DNA from: Geomonas silvestris
Lineage (GTDB): Bacteria > Desulfobacterota > Desulfuromonadia > Geobacterales > Geobacteraceae
Direction: 5' to 3'
Assembly: GCF_014193515.1 (NCBI RefSeq)
Contig: NZ_BLXX01000004.1
Coordinates: 186,001 to 250,000, forward strand
DNA: 64,000 bases
Made by a program: the position numbers and the translations under genes. This document shows positions 1 through 8,229 of this stretch, in pieces. The notes under the pieces were generated by a model that saw nothing but the letters and a program-made list of their open reading frames with translations, was not told the origin of the DNA and made no database searches. Position 1 is the first letter of the stretch. Each line of letters starts with the position of its first letter.

Positions 1-128
1 TTGCGGAACTTCTTGTTGGCAGCGGTCAGAACGGCCTGTTCCAGCGCCTCCACGACGATGTTCTTGTCGATACCCTTCTCTTTGACGATCTGGTCAATGG
101 TATGCTTGAGGTTAAAGCTCGTTTCCAC
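1..128 (-). CDS. nusA: Transcription termination/antitermination factor NusA, N-terminal part (cut by window edge)
   Basis: The first 42 codons of a minus-strand gene run off the window start. The reading begins METSFNLKHTIDQIVKEKGI, the typical NusA N-terminal RNA-polymerase-binding helix. The start is GTG at 128, preceded by GGAGACAG at a normal distance. It lies 45 nt downstream of rimP on the same strand, the conserved rimP-nusA-infB order. NusA binds elongating RNA polymerase and modulates pausing, termination and antitermination. Only the N-terminus is visible, so the S1 and KH domains cannot be checked. Confidence 0.9.
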   Translation of the reverse strand, partial: METSFNLKHTIDQIVKEKGIDKNIVVEALEQAVLTAANKKFR

Positions 129-173
129 GTCACTGTCTCCTTCGACTTTCTGATATTGTCAGGTGTAAAAAGA

Positions 174-653
174 TTAAAATTCAAACTCGAGGTTGGCCTT
201 GGCCACCTTTTCCAGCGGGATCGCTGCGTGCTGCCCCTCTTTGAGATCCACGCCGATGACGCCGCCCTCGATCCCGGTCAAGGTGCCGAGGAAGGTCTTG
301 CGCTTGTTCCCCTGGTCGTCGGCCCACATGTCGTAGGTGCGCACCTTGACGAGCTTCCCCGCGTAGCGCTGGAAATCCGCCACCTTTTTCAGGGGCCGGC
401 AGATTCCGGGGGAGGAAACCTCCAGATTGTAGTGACCGGAGATGATATCTTCCACGTCGAGAATGTCAGAAAGCTCGCGACTTACCCCGGCGCAGTCGTC
501 CAGGGTGATGCCGCCTTCCTTGTCCAGGAAAACCCGGACCACCATGTCCCGCCCTTCCCGCTTGTACTCCAGATCAACCAGTTCCATACCGAGCGGAGTC
601 GCGATCTGTTCGATCACCTCGGTGAGTCGTTCAGCTACGTCTACTTTTGCCAT
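174..653 (-). CDS. rimP: Ribosome maturation factor RimP
   Basis: This is a 159-residue protein of usual RimP length. It has the N-terminal alpha/beta domain (about 1-85, with the GGITLDDCAGVSREL and YNLEVSSPGICRPL segments typical of the family) and a C-terminal SH3-like barrel (about 90-159). RimP binds the 30S subunit precursor and assists late maturation. It is the first gene of the rimP-nusA operon. A hairpin followed by a run of T lies 22 nt upstream of its start (675-701), so the operon is probably under leader termination control; that control is inferred. Confidence 0.95.
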   Translation of the reverse strand: MAKVDVAERLTEVIEQIATPLGMELVDLEYKREGRDMVVRVFLDKEGGITLDDCAGVSRELSDILDVEDIISGHYNLEVSSPGICRPLKKVADFQRYAGKLVKVRTYDMWADDQGNKRKTFLGTLTGIEGGVIGVDLKEGQHAAIPLEKVAKANLEFEF

Positions 654-674
654 AACTTTCGATTTCCCAATAAA

Positions 675-701
675 AAAAGTGAGCCGGAAGAGCTCACTTT
701 T
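675..701 (-). terminator. Intrinsic terminator hairpin in the rimP leader
   Basis: Read on the minus strand, GTGAGC and GCTCAC pair with AAAA/TTTT extensions around a 7-nt loop, and a run of seven T follows. It sits between the candidate promoter at 727-755 and the rimP ATG at 653, so transcripts must read through it to reach rimP and nusA. Because NusA itself acts on termination, this placement suggests an attenuator with feedback; the feedback is inference. Confidence 0.75.
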
Positions 702-726
702 GAGTGAACATTAACATGTGACCCAT

Positions 727-755
727 TATGTACCACGTACTGTTCCTTTATGCAA
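727..755 (-). promoter_or_regulatory. Candidate sigma-70 promoter of rimP-nusA
   Basis: On the minus strand TTGCAT (750-755) and TACATA (727-732) are separated by 17 nt. Initiation near 720 would give a leader of about 65 nt containing the hairpin at 675-701. Sequence match only. Confidence 0.5.
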
Positions 756-974
756 GGGATTTTTTTAGGGATTCTTCCCGTTTTTCAGAGACCTGCGGCA
801 CGGAACTGGGGCACCGTCGTCTGCTATCTTACCTTTTTTGACAGGAAGGTTGCAGCGGCTTTTTCTACGCCTTCCCTTAGCGGGAACTCAGCCTGAAAAC
901 CTGCGCTACATTGTGCATTTCCCATAGGAAACGTGGTTCGCAATGGTACTTGAATGCACCGAAGACAAAGCCTT

Positions 975-1142
975 AACCACAGAGGACACAGAGGCGCACA
1001 GAAAAACCGTAAAATCTAAGAGCTAACCACAGAGTAACACAGGGGGAAATCAAAAGGTGCACCGAGGAAAAACTGAGACCTTTGGATTTTCCCCCGTTTT
1101 TTGTCTTTCCTCTGTGCTCCCCTGTGCGCCTCTGCGCTTCAC
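975..1142. repeat. CACAGAGG-type palindromic interspersed repeat, copy A
   Basis: Left-arm units such as CCACAGAGGACACAGAGG and CAGAGGCGCACAG recur as reverse complements on the right (CTGTGCGCCTCTG). An inner stem pairs about 1042-1057 with about 1078-1096 (GGGGGAAATC against its complement). A second, clearer copy is at 46137-46340. The element has no ORF and behaves like a small non-autonomous interspersed repeat. I know similar CCACAGAGG repeats from other environmental bacteria but cannot name a family. Confidence 0.6.
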
Positions 1143-1163
1143 GCTTTTGAACCTGTCGGCCAC

Positions 1164-1910
1164 TCACCTGCTCTCGAGGTCGTCCGGTGCGTAAAAGGCG
1201 TAGTGCGTATCGGTGGTTTTTTTGTAGCCGGGGTACCAGCCTCTGGCTAAGAGATTCAGGAGCGGATCGGTCATCCCGTTCAAGAATGCGTAGTTCTGGT
1301 TGTCTTGCAGGTGGTGCCGGGCGTGGTGCCGCTTGGGAAGGATAAGCTTGAGGGAACCCAGGAACAGGGTGAGAGGTGCGGCGGAACTGTGCGCGAGGTA
1401 GTGCGAGACCTCGGCCAGGGAGGAGAGAATGCCGACGTACACGAAGATATGGGCGGCTAGCGGTTGCAGCTGCCCCATCTTGAACAGCAGCAGCACGAAC
1501 AACAGATAACCGACGAGCCAGATCTTCGAGCCGGTCTCGTTGAAATAGACCACGGGAAGCGGCCGTTTCTTGTACTGCAAGACCTTGTGGTGCAGGTGGA
1601 AGTTGGCGATGAAGGGACCGAAGATCGAGTCGTAGCGATCGTTGTTGTCCATCATCATGTGCACCAGACCGTTGATGAAGTCGGTGAGCAGGACAGAAAT
1701 AACAATGGCGACGGCTTGACCGACGGGGCCGATGCTCACCGGCCAGACGAGATACAGCAGACACGCCTGCAGTGAGACATTGGCGCTGGAGACGGCGAAA
1801 TTGAAAACCTGGTAGCGCGCGAGCGACCGGTAGCGCTGCATGGCGTTGTTGAACTGGATCTGCTTTTCCGACAATTCCTGGCTCAGACATTCCACGCGGC
1901 AGTTCTCCAT
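1164..1910 (-). CDS. Kua/CarF/TMEM189-like membrane lipid desaturase family protein
   Basis: This 248-residue membrane protein has the histidine-box layout of the PF10520 lipid desaturase family (Kua, CarF, plasmanylethanolamine desaturase): DFINGLVH with His84, FHLHHK with His105/107/108, SHYLAH with His170/174, and HHARHH with His195/196/199/200. Hydrophobic segments lie near 38-58, 65-83, 130-165 and 178-192. In the family the histidines bind two irons and the enzyme makes the vinyl-ether bond of plasmalogens using oxygen. It is transcribed alone, divergently from thrC. The family fit is strong; the substrate is unknown. Confidence 0.7.
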   Translation of the reverse strand: MENCRVECLSQELSEKQIQFNNAMQRYRSLARYQVFNFAVSSANVSLQACLLYLVWPVSIGPVGQAVAIVISVLLTDFINGLVHMMMDNNDRYDSIFGPFIANFHLHHKVLQYKKRPLPVVYFNETGSKIWLVGYLLFVLLLFKMGQLQPLAAHIFVYVGILSSLAEVSHYLAHSSAAPLTLFLGSLKLILPKRHHARHHLQDNQNYAFLNGMTDPLLNLLARGWYPGYKKTTDTHYAFYAPDDLESR

Positions 1911-1964
1911 CCCGTCCCCAGGCTGCTCTCGATTACCAAGGCTTTCATTCAGTGCTCAGAGATT

Positions 1965-1994
1965 CTATTACAACGGAGCGGCCGTTTGTGTCAA
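1965..1994 (-). promoter_or_regulatory. Candidate promoter of the desaturase-like gene
   Basis: On the minus strand TTGACA (1989-1994) and TAATAG (1965-1970) are separated by 18 nt, about 55 nt upstream of the ATG at 1910. The 256-bp gap to thrC therefore serves divergent genes. Confidence 0.5.
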
Positions 1995-2166
1995 CGTATG
2001 GCTGCGAAAGCACCTCCACGAGGAAAGAAGGGCCAGCGCAGAGCGAAACGCCTGCAGTAGCGAGTCGGCGCACGGCCAGCTATCTCTTCACTTTTAGCAT
2101 TTTAACTGTTATATATGGACGCTGTGCCGAACGGCCGACTACCTAGCAAAGGAAAGAGAAACGACC

Positions 2167-3546
2167 ATGAAATACCTAAGCACCAGGGGAAGTATCGCAC
2201 CGATCGGCTTCAAAGACGCTGTCATGATGGGACTTGCCACCGATGGCGGCTTGATCCTGCCCGAGAGCATTCCGCACCTGGATCGCGCTACCGTTGCTGC
2301 CTGGTCGAAACTACCCTACCGGGAGCTCGCCTTCAACATCATCTCCCTGTTCGCCACCGACATCCCGAAACAGGATCTCAAGGAGCTGATCGACCGCTCC
2401 TACGCCTCGTTCAACCACGCGGATACCACGCCGCTGGTGAAAAAGAACGGCGTCTACATCCTCGAACTCTTCCACGGGCCGACCCTGGCATTCAAGGACG
2501 TGGCCCTGCAGCTCTTGGGGAACCTCTTCGAGTACCTTCTGAAAGAGCGCGGCCAAAAGATGAACATCCTGGGGGCCACCTCGGGCGACACCGGGAGCGC
2601 GGCCATCGCCGGCGTGCGCGGCAAGGAAAACATCAACATCTTCATCCTGCACCCGCACCTGAAGACCTCCCCGATCCAGGCGCGCCAGATGACCACGGTG
2701 CTCGACGCCAACGTACACAACATCGCCGTCAAGGGGACCTTCGACGACTGCCAGGACATCGTGAAGACCCTGTTCAACGACCTCCCCTTCAAGGAGAAGT
2801 ACGCGCTGGGTGCGGTGAACTCCATCAACTGGGCCCGCGTGCTTGCGCAGGTGGTCTACTACTTCTACGCCTGGGGCCGGCTCCCGGAACAGGAAGAGGT
2901 GATTTTCTCGGTCCCCACCGGCAACTTCGGCGACATCTTCGCCGGCTACCTGGCCAAGAGGATGGGACTCCCGGTCAAGAAGCTTCTGCTCGCCACCAAC
3001 GAGAACAACATCCTGAGCCGCTTCGTGGCCAGCGGCGACTACTCCCTGGGCCAAGTCGTGCAGACCGTCTCGCCCTCCATGGACATCCAGCTCGCCTCGA
3101 ACCTGGAGCGCTACCTCTACTACCTCTTCAACGAGAATCCGGCCCGGGTGCGCGAGGCATTCGCCGAGCTGCGCCAGACCGGCCGCATCGTGTTCAGCGC
3201 CGAAGAGCAAAAGCAGGTGCAGAGCGAGTTTTTGACCTGCTCGGTGGGTGAAGCGGAGACGCTCAAGACCATCGCAGACTTCTACCGCGAGACCGGTTAC
3301 ACCCTCGATCCGCACACCGCGGTCGGGGTCCACGGCGCGCTTAAGTGCGTCACCGACGGTTCCAGCGCGGTCTGCCTTGCCACCGCGCATCCTGCCAAGT
3401 TCGGCGAAGCGGTCGAGAAGGCGGTCGGCGCCCCTACCCCGCTGCCGCCCCAGTTGGCCGCCCTCGCGGGACTGGAAACCCGCTGCGAGGTGATGGATGC
3501 GGACAAGGACCTGGTGAAGGCGTTTCTCGAAGCGAAGGCAAACTAG
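2167..3546 (+). CDS. thrC: Threonine synthase
   Basis: This 459-residue PLP enzyme converts O-phosphohomoserine to threonine. The PLP lysine is Lys110 in the motif GPTLAFKD, followed by the phosphate-binding ATSGDTGSAA loop. The N-terminal STRG and TDGGL(I)LP segments are typical of the long ThrC type. The start is ATG after AAGGAAAGAG. Aspartate kinase (lysC), the first enzyme of the same pathway, is encoded at 41.6 kb but is not linked. No terminator is obvious in the repeat-filled gap downstream. Confidence 0.95.
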   Translation: MKYLSTRGSIAPIGFKDAVMMGLATDGGLILPESIPHLDRATVAAWSKLPYRELAFNIISLFATDIPKQDLKELIDRSYASFNHADTTPLVKKNGVYILELFHGPTLAFKDVALQLLGNLFEYLLKERGQKMNILGATSGDTGSAAIAGVRGKENINIFILHPHLKTSPIQARQMTTVLDANVHNIAVKGTFDDCQDIVKTLFNDLPFKEKYALGAVNSINWARVLAQVVYYFYAWGRLPEQEEVIFSVPTGNFGDIFAGYLAKRMGLPVKKLLLATNENNILSRFVASGDYSLGQVVQTVSPSMDIQLASNLERYLYYLFNENPARVREAFAELRQTGRIVFSAEEQKQVQSEFLTCSVGEAETLKTIADFYRETGYTLDPHTAVGVHGALKCVTDGSSAVCLATAHPAKFGEAVEKAVGAPTPLPPQLAALAGLETRCEVMDADKDLVKAFLEAKAN

Positions 3547-3632
3547 GTCGCGACGCTGGCTTCCTCCAGCGTCAGGAGGAGGCTCTAGTCTGCCTTCCGT
3601 GCACCACAACAAACGTAAGCCAATCACCTAAT

Positions 3633-3752
3633 GGTCCCCCCTCCCCTGACGGGAGGGGGACAGGGGGTGGGTGAAGTTGCCAACTGCTGCAGAGCCGGCA
3701 CCTTCCCCCTCACCTTGTCCCTCTCCCGCAAGGGGAGAGGGGACTTTTCTTT
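3633..3752. repeat. Inverted pair of GGGAGAGGGGAC-type hairpin repeats
   Basis: Two hairpins are present: one around 3634-3661 (arms CCCCTCCC and GGGAGGGG) and one around 3718-3752 (arms GTCCCTCTCCC and GGGGAGAGGGGAC). The sequence following the first (CAGGGGGTGGG) matches the complement of that preceding the second (CCCCCTCACC), so whole units are inverted relative to each other. This resembles the widespread REP-like 'CCTCTCCCGCAAGGGGAGAGG' repeats. It fills the gap between thrC and the HAD gene. Confidence 0.65.
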
Positions 3753-3813
3753 CGGCGACAGTTCTGCTTTCCCGTGAACCTCAGGTTGACCTGACCCCAG
3801 CAAGGAACCCACG

Positions 3814-4518
3814 ATGGCCCCCGCCCCGCTTACCATAGATTGGAACCAGATCGACACCATCCTGCTCGACATGGACGGCACGCTTCTGGACCGCCACTTC
3901 GACGATCACTTCTGGCTCGAGCACGTGCCGATGCGCTGGGCGCAAAAGCACGGCGGCAGCATCGAGGAGGCCAAAGAGCGCCTCTACCGGATGTTCCGCT
4001 CCCAGGAGAACACGCTCAACTGGACCGACCTCGACTACTGGTCGGCACAACTCGGGCTGGAGATCCCGGTCTTGAAGGAAGAGGTGCGCCACCTGATCGC
4101 GGTGCACCCCTTCGTCATCGAGTTCCTGCTTTTCCTGCGCCAGCACGGCAAGGCGGTCCACCTGGTCACCAACGCCCACGGCAAGACGCTCGACCTTAAG
4201 CTGCGGCGGACCAGCATCGGCCCCTATTTTGACGGGATCATTTCGGCTCACGACCTGGGACTTCCCAAGGAGGACCCGGCGTTTTGGGGGAAACTTCAGG
4301 AAAGGATCAGCTATCGGGCGGAGAGGACCATGCTCGGCGAGGACAGCGAGACCAACCTGGAGACGGCACGGCTCTTTGGGATCACGTACCTGATCCACGT
4401 CGGCCGCTTCAGCTCGACGGCAACGCCTGCGGTTTCCGAGAGGTTCACCAACATCAGGTACTTCAGCGAACTGTTGCCGCGGGACGGGTCCCTCACGGTC
4501 TGCCTCGGACAGGGATAA
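3814..4518 (+). CDS. yrfG: HAD-family GMP/IMP nucleotidase, YrfG-like
   Basis: This 234-residue HAD hydrolase aligns along its length with my recollection of E. coli YrfG: DTILLDMDGTLLD with nucleophile Asp19 and acid Asp21, then TLNWTDLDYWSAQLGL, then the motif II VTNAH, the motif III lysine in LGLPKED, and the motif IV acidic GEDSETNLETA. E. coli YrfG dephosphorylates purine nucleoside monophosphates. The start at ATG 3814 is the first in frame; no strong Shine-Dalgarno sequence is seen. An alternative is a phosphatase with another small substrate. Confidence 0.8.
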   Translation: MAPAPLTIDWNQIDTILLDMDGTLLDRHFDDHFWLEHVPMRWAQKHGGSIEEAKERLYRMFRSQENTLNWTDLDYWSAQLGLEIPVLKEEVRHLIAVHPFVIEFLLFLRQHGKAVHLVTNAHGKTLDLKLRRTSIGPYFDGIISAHDLGLPKEDPAFWGKLQERISYRAERTMLGEDSETNLETARLFGITYLIHVGRFSSTATPAVSERFTNIRYFSELLPRDGSLTVCLGQG

Positions 4519-4613
4519 AAGGGATAAAGCGGATTTAAACCGATCAACAGGGATGAATGGGATAAACGGGATAAACCACTAACCACTAACCTCAACCTTA
4601 ACCTAAGCCTAAC
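4512..4613. repeat. GGGATAAA direct repeats and AACCTTAACC-type simple repeat
   Basis: Immediately after the nucleotidase, units of the form GGGATAAA or GGGATGAAT occur four to five times between 4512 and 4575. They are followed by degenerate AACC(T/A)-rich repeats up to 4613 that touch the end of the convergent response-regulator gene. No hairpin terminator is seen between the two genes. Confidence 0.5.
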
Positions 4614-5988
4614 GACTGCCGGCGGGATTGAAGAGTCCGTGCTTTTTTAAAAGGTCGTAGAGGGTCGACCGGCTCACATCGAGCAACTCGCTTGCCTTCG
4701 CGAGGTTGCCGCGGCTCGAATCGACAGCCGCACTGATGACGGTTCGCTCGGCTCGGTCCCGGGCTTCTCTGAGACTCAGGCTGCGCGACGCGGCGACGTC
4801 CTCACGAACCGGTTCCACTCCCAGCCCCAGCACCGCCGGTTCCAGGAAGGGGCCTTCGCTGAGAATCACTCCGCGCTGCACACGCCCCTCGAGCTCCCCG
4901 ACATTTCCGGGCCAGCTGTGGCCTTCCAGCGCCGCGACCGCCTCGGCAGTGAAGCCGCGGACCCGCGCGTTGCACGCCTGGGCAAAGCGGCGCAGAAAGA
5001 GGTGGGCAAGCAGCATGATGTCCTGTCCACGGGTGCGTAACGGCGGCAGTTCCAGGGTGATCACCGAGAGGCGATAGTAGAGTTCCTCCAAAAGCAGCCC
5101 GGCCCGTACCGCGTGGGACAGGTTTTCCCGCGAGGCGCAGATGATCCTGATGTCGGTGTCGATGTCCCGGGTCCCGCCAACCCGCTGCAGCTTTCTCTCC
5201 TGCAACACCCTTAAAAGCTTAACCTGCAGATGCTGCGGCAGTTCCGCGGGTTCGTTGATGAACAAGGTCCCTTGGGCTGCGTGTTCGATCTTCCCCGGCA
5301 GTACGGCCACCCCCACTCCGGCTCCGCACTCCGCACCGAACAGCTCGCTCCCCAGTTGATCCTTATTGGTTACCGCGCACTGGATCGGGACGAAAGGCCC
5401 GTCTCCCCTGGCACTCAACGACTTGATGGTGCGTGCCACCAGTTCCTTGCCGGTGCCGAGCTCCCCGGTTATCAGCACGGGGACGTCGGATGCCGACACC
5501 ATCTGAGCCGCTGAATAGACACGCTGCATTGCCGCGCACTGCCCCACGACCCCTTCGAGTCCCTGCCCCCGCCGGTCCAGGGTTTCCTGCAGGCGCCGGC
5601 GTTCCTCTTCCAGGTTGATCAACTGAAAGGCGCGCTTTATGACGCTCTTCAGTTCGTCCAGGTTCACCGGCTTGTGGTAGAAATCGTAGGCGCCAAAGCG
5701 CAGGGCCCGGTGCGCGGTCTCCCAGTCGCCGTTCCCGGTCAGAACCACCACCTTGGTTTCCGGCTGGCTCCCCAGCATCCACTGCAGGCAGCGGAACCCT
5801 TCCGCGGTTCCCTCGAGGTCAGGGGGCAACCCCAGGTCGAGCGCCACCACTTTGGGATTGTGCCGGTGAAACTGCTCCATGGCCTGGTTGAAGTCGGCAC
5901 CTTGCAACACGATATATTCCGTTCCCAGCGCTTCCGCCAGTTCGCGGCGCAGTGTCTCGGTTGCTTCTATGACGAGCAGAGTGTCCAT
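4609..5988 (-). CDS. Response regulator of the NtrC type with a degenerate AAA+ domain
   Basis: This 459-residue protein has a receiver (about 1-120; Asp51 and Lys106 present), an AAA+ domain (about 145-375) and a Fis-type helix-turn-helix (about 405-455, ASELLDVSRSTLYDLL). Walker A is intact (GELGTGKE, 175-182). The sigma-54 contact loop, normally GAFTGA, reads GAGVGV at 222-227. Walker B is GTLFINE, with Asn for Asp. The first arginine of FREDLYYRL is Leu, and the sensor-II arginine of GNVRELEN is Gly. It looks derived from an NtrC-like activator, but ATP hydrolysis and sigma-54 activation are doubtful. It has no adjacent histidine kinase. The start is ATG at 5988 after TAAGG. Confidence 0.8.
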   Translation of the reverse strand: MDTLLVIEATETLRRELAEALGTEYIVLQGADFNQAMEQFHRHNPKVVALDLGLPPDLEGTAEGFRCLQWMLGSQPETKVVVLTGNGDWETAHRALRFGAYDFYHKPVNLDELKSVIKRAFQLINLEEERRRLQETLDRRGQGLEGVVGQCAAMQRVYSAAQMVSASDVPVLITGELGTGKELVARTIKSLSARGDGPFVPIQCAVTNKDQLGSELFGAECGAGVGVAVLPGKIEHAAQGTLFINEPAELPQHLQVKLLRVLQERKLQRVGGTRDIDTDIRIICASRENLSHAVRAGLLLEELYYRLSVITLELPPLRTRGQDIMLLAHLFLRRFAQACNARVRGFTAEAVAALEGHSWPGNVGELEGRVQRGVILSEGPFLEPAVLGLGVEPVREDVAASRSLSLREARDRAERTVISAAVDSSRGNLAKASELLDVSRSTLYDLLKKHGLFNPAGSR

Positions 5989-6333
5989 GAAAAACCTTAG
6001 AGTTCGTTAATTTAAACCAGTGTAGTTCTACCCCACCCGAATTCCCTTGTCAAGGATGAGTTCCGCTGCAAAATCACGAAAAATCACTTCACTAGACATG
6101 CTGCCACTCCGCGGGCGATCCAGCTTCGTCGCTGCCGGCGCGAGCTCACCTGGGAACCCGTAATCTCCTCACAGCGCCGGACCTTAAACCGGCGACCCGA
6201 AGTTTGCAACAGAGGGCGTTGAACAGACCACGCAGAACCTGCCTCCGGCCTCTCCAGCTTGACAGTCCTCCCCCCATCTATTAGTATCTGAGGTCACTTA
6301 TTTGTATTTATTGAGAAAAATCAGGAGATCACC
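5989..6333. other. Intergenic region upstream of pepF
   Basis: No gene is seen. The region is AT-richer near both ends and holds the pepF promoter at 6259-6287. The part between 6060 and 6240 shows no clear repeat or hairpin. Confidence 0.5.
6259..6287 (+). promoter_or_regulatory. Sigma-70-type promoter of pepF
   Basis: TTGACA (6259-6264) and TAGTAT (6282-6287) are spaced by 17 nt, 46 nt before the ATG of the peptidase gene. Confidence 0.65.
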
Positions 6334-8100
6334 ATGAGCAACGAGCTTACCTGGGATACCACACCGCTTTACCCCTCCACGACCTCTCCTGAACTGGCCG
6401 ATGATTTCGACAAGGGTAGCAAGGAAGTCGCCGCGTTCAGAGAGCGCTACCGCGAAAAGGTTGCCGGCCTTTCCGCCGAGGGACTGCTAGCCGCCCTTAA
6501 GGAGTACGAGAAACTCCAGGAACTGTTGATCAAGCCGCAGCTTTACGCTCACCTGCTCTTCGCGGCTGACAGCGAGAGCGACGACAACAAGAGGCTTTCT
6601 CAAAAGGCCGCCGAGTTCGGAAACCTGATGGGGAGGGAGTTGCTCTTCTTCGACCTGGAGATCATCCAGTTGCAGGACGCTGCCTTCACCGCTCTGGTGG
6701 AGGACAGCCGGCTGGAGGTCTATCGGCATTTTCTGGAGGCGCTGCGCAAATTCCGCCCCCACACCCTGAGCGAGCGCGAGGAGAGCCTCCTCTCCCAGAA
6801 GGGGCTGACCGGCGTGCAGGCCTTCTCCCGCCTCTTCGACGAGGTTTCCGCCTCGCTGCGCTACAAGATGGAGCTCGACGGCGAGGAACGCGATTTTACC
6901 GGTGAAGAACTGCTGGCCATGCTGCACCACCCGGACGCCGCCGTGCGCGAGCGCGCCTTCAGCACCTTCCTGAACAAGCACCAGGAGCACGAGATCCTCT
7001 TCTCGGCGGTGTTCAACAATGCGGCCTTGGACCACGCACAGGACATGGAGTTGAGGAGCTACCAGCACCCGATGGAGCCCACCAACCTGGGGAACGAGAT
7101 CCCGACCGAGGTGGTGGAAAGCCTCATGCAGGTATCCGAGGCCAACTACCCGCTGGCCCAGGAGTACTTCAAGCTCAAGGCTCAGTTGCTGGGGATCCCG
7201 AAACTGAAGAACTCCGACGTCTATGCGCCGCTAAGCGACAGCGGCAGGACCTACAGCCTCGAGGAGGCGCGTGCTCTGGTGGTCAAGGCCTACGGCGGGT
7301 TTTCGGAGGAGTTCGCCAAGCTGGCCGACGACTTCTTCACCGAGCGCCGCGTCGACGTGCTGCCGCGCCCCGGGAAGAGCGGTGGCGCCTTCTGCATGGG
7401 TATGACCCCGTCGCTCCCCCCCTATCTCCTCTTGAACTTCACGGGGAACCTGAGGGATGTCTCCACCATCGCGCACGAGGTCGGCCACGGCATCCACTAC
7501 CATCTGGCCCAGGTGCAGACCATGCTGAACTACCACCCGCCGCTCCCCTTGGCGGAGACGGCGTCGGTCTTCGGCGAGATGCTGCTCACCCGGCTGCTTT
7601 TGGAGAACGAGACGGACCGCGAGCTGAAGAAGTCGCTGCTGTGCGCCAAGATCGAGGACATCATCGCGACCACCTTCCGGCAGAACGTGCTGACCCGCTT
7701 CGAGGAGCGCATGCACCTGGAGCGCAAAAACGGTCTCTTGACGGCGAGCACCCTGTGCGATTTCTGGTGGGAGGAAAACCACAAGCTCTACGGCGACGCC
7801 GTGGAGATGATCCCCCCCTACCGCTACGGCTGGAGCTACATCTCGCACTTCATCCACGCCCGGTTCTACTGCTACTCGTACACCTGCGCCGAGCTGCTGG
7901 TCTTGTCGCTGTACCAGATGTACCTCAAGGAGCGCGAGAAGTTCCTGCCGGTCTACCGCGGCATCCTGGCGGACGGCGGGGCGAAGACCCCGGCCGACAC
8001 CCTTGCTCCCGCCGGCATCGAGATGAGCGACCCCGCGTTCTGGCAAAACGGCTACGACCTGCTCAAGGGGCTTATCGACGAGCTTAAGCAACTGTTGTAG
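6334..8100 (+). CDS. pepF: M3-family oligoendopeptidase F
   Basis: This 588-residue cytoplasmic zinc metallopeptidase has the M3 signature HEVGHGIHYH near residue 387: the two histidines of HExxH and a downstream glutamate bind zinc. The all-helical N-terminal domain and the length fit the M3B clan (PepF/oligoendopeptidase). The family cleaves short peptides, mainly in peptide turnover. The start at ATG 6334 follows AGGAGATCACC. It is a single-gene unit with its own promoter and a strong terminator downstream. Confidence 0.9.
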   Translation: MSNELTWDTTPLYPSTTSPELADDFDKGSKEVAAFRERYREKVAGLSAEGLLAALKEYEKLQELLIKPQLYAHLLFAADSESDDNKRLSQKAAEFGNLMGRELLFFDLEIIQLQDAAFTALVEDSRLEVYRHFLEALRKFRPHTLSEREESLLSQKGLTGVQAFSRLFDEVSASLRYKMELDGEERDFTGEELLAMLHHPDAAVRERAFSTFLNKHQEHEILFSAVFNNAALDHAQDMELRSYQHPMEPTNLGNEIPTEVVESLMQVSEANYPLAQEYFKLKAQLLGIPKLKNSDVYAPLSDSGRTYSLEEARALVVKAYGGFSEEFAKLADDFFTERRVDVLPRPGKSGGAFCMGMTPSLPPYLLLNFTGNLRDVSTIAHEVGHGIHYHLAQVQTMLNYHPPLPLAETASVFGEMLLTRLLLENETDRELKKSLLCAKIEDIIATTFRQNVLTRFEERMHLERKNGLLTASTLCDFWWEENHKLYGDAVEMIPPYRYGWSYISHFIHARFYCYSYTCAELLVLSLYQMYLKEREKFLPVYRGILADGGAKTPADTLAPAGIEMSDPAFWQNGYDLLKGLIDELKQLL

Positions 8101-8174
8101 TTCGGGGCTATCCCCTGGTTCGGTCCGGTCCGACTGATCCGACAGATCGGTCCGATGAAAAAACCACCAACGCA

Positions 8175-8206
8175 AAAAGGCCCACCGGTTTCCCGGTGGG
8201 CCTTTT
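8175..8206. terminator. Bidirectional terminator between pepF and acnB
   Basis: A perfect 14-bp stem (AAAAGGCCCACCGG and its complement) with a 4-nt loop is flanked by A and T runs. It serves the convergent pepF and acnB genes. The preceding 8108-8160 contains short TCCGAC/TCCGAT repeats. Confidence 0.9.
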
Positions 8207-8229
8207 GTTGTTCAAGCCGACTTCGGCTG

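Larger units (their letters stand above)
654..1163. other. Non-coding stretch between rimP and the desaturase-like gene
   Basis: No convincing gene is seen in these 510 bases. They hold the rimP promoter and leader terminator (675-755), about 200 bases without recognisable structure, and the interspersed CACAGAGG-type inverted repeat described separately. Confidence 0.6.
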
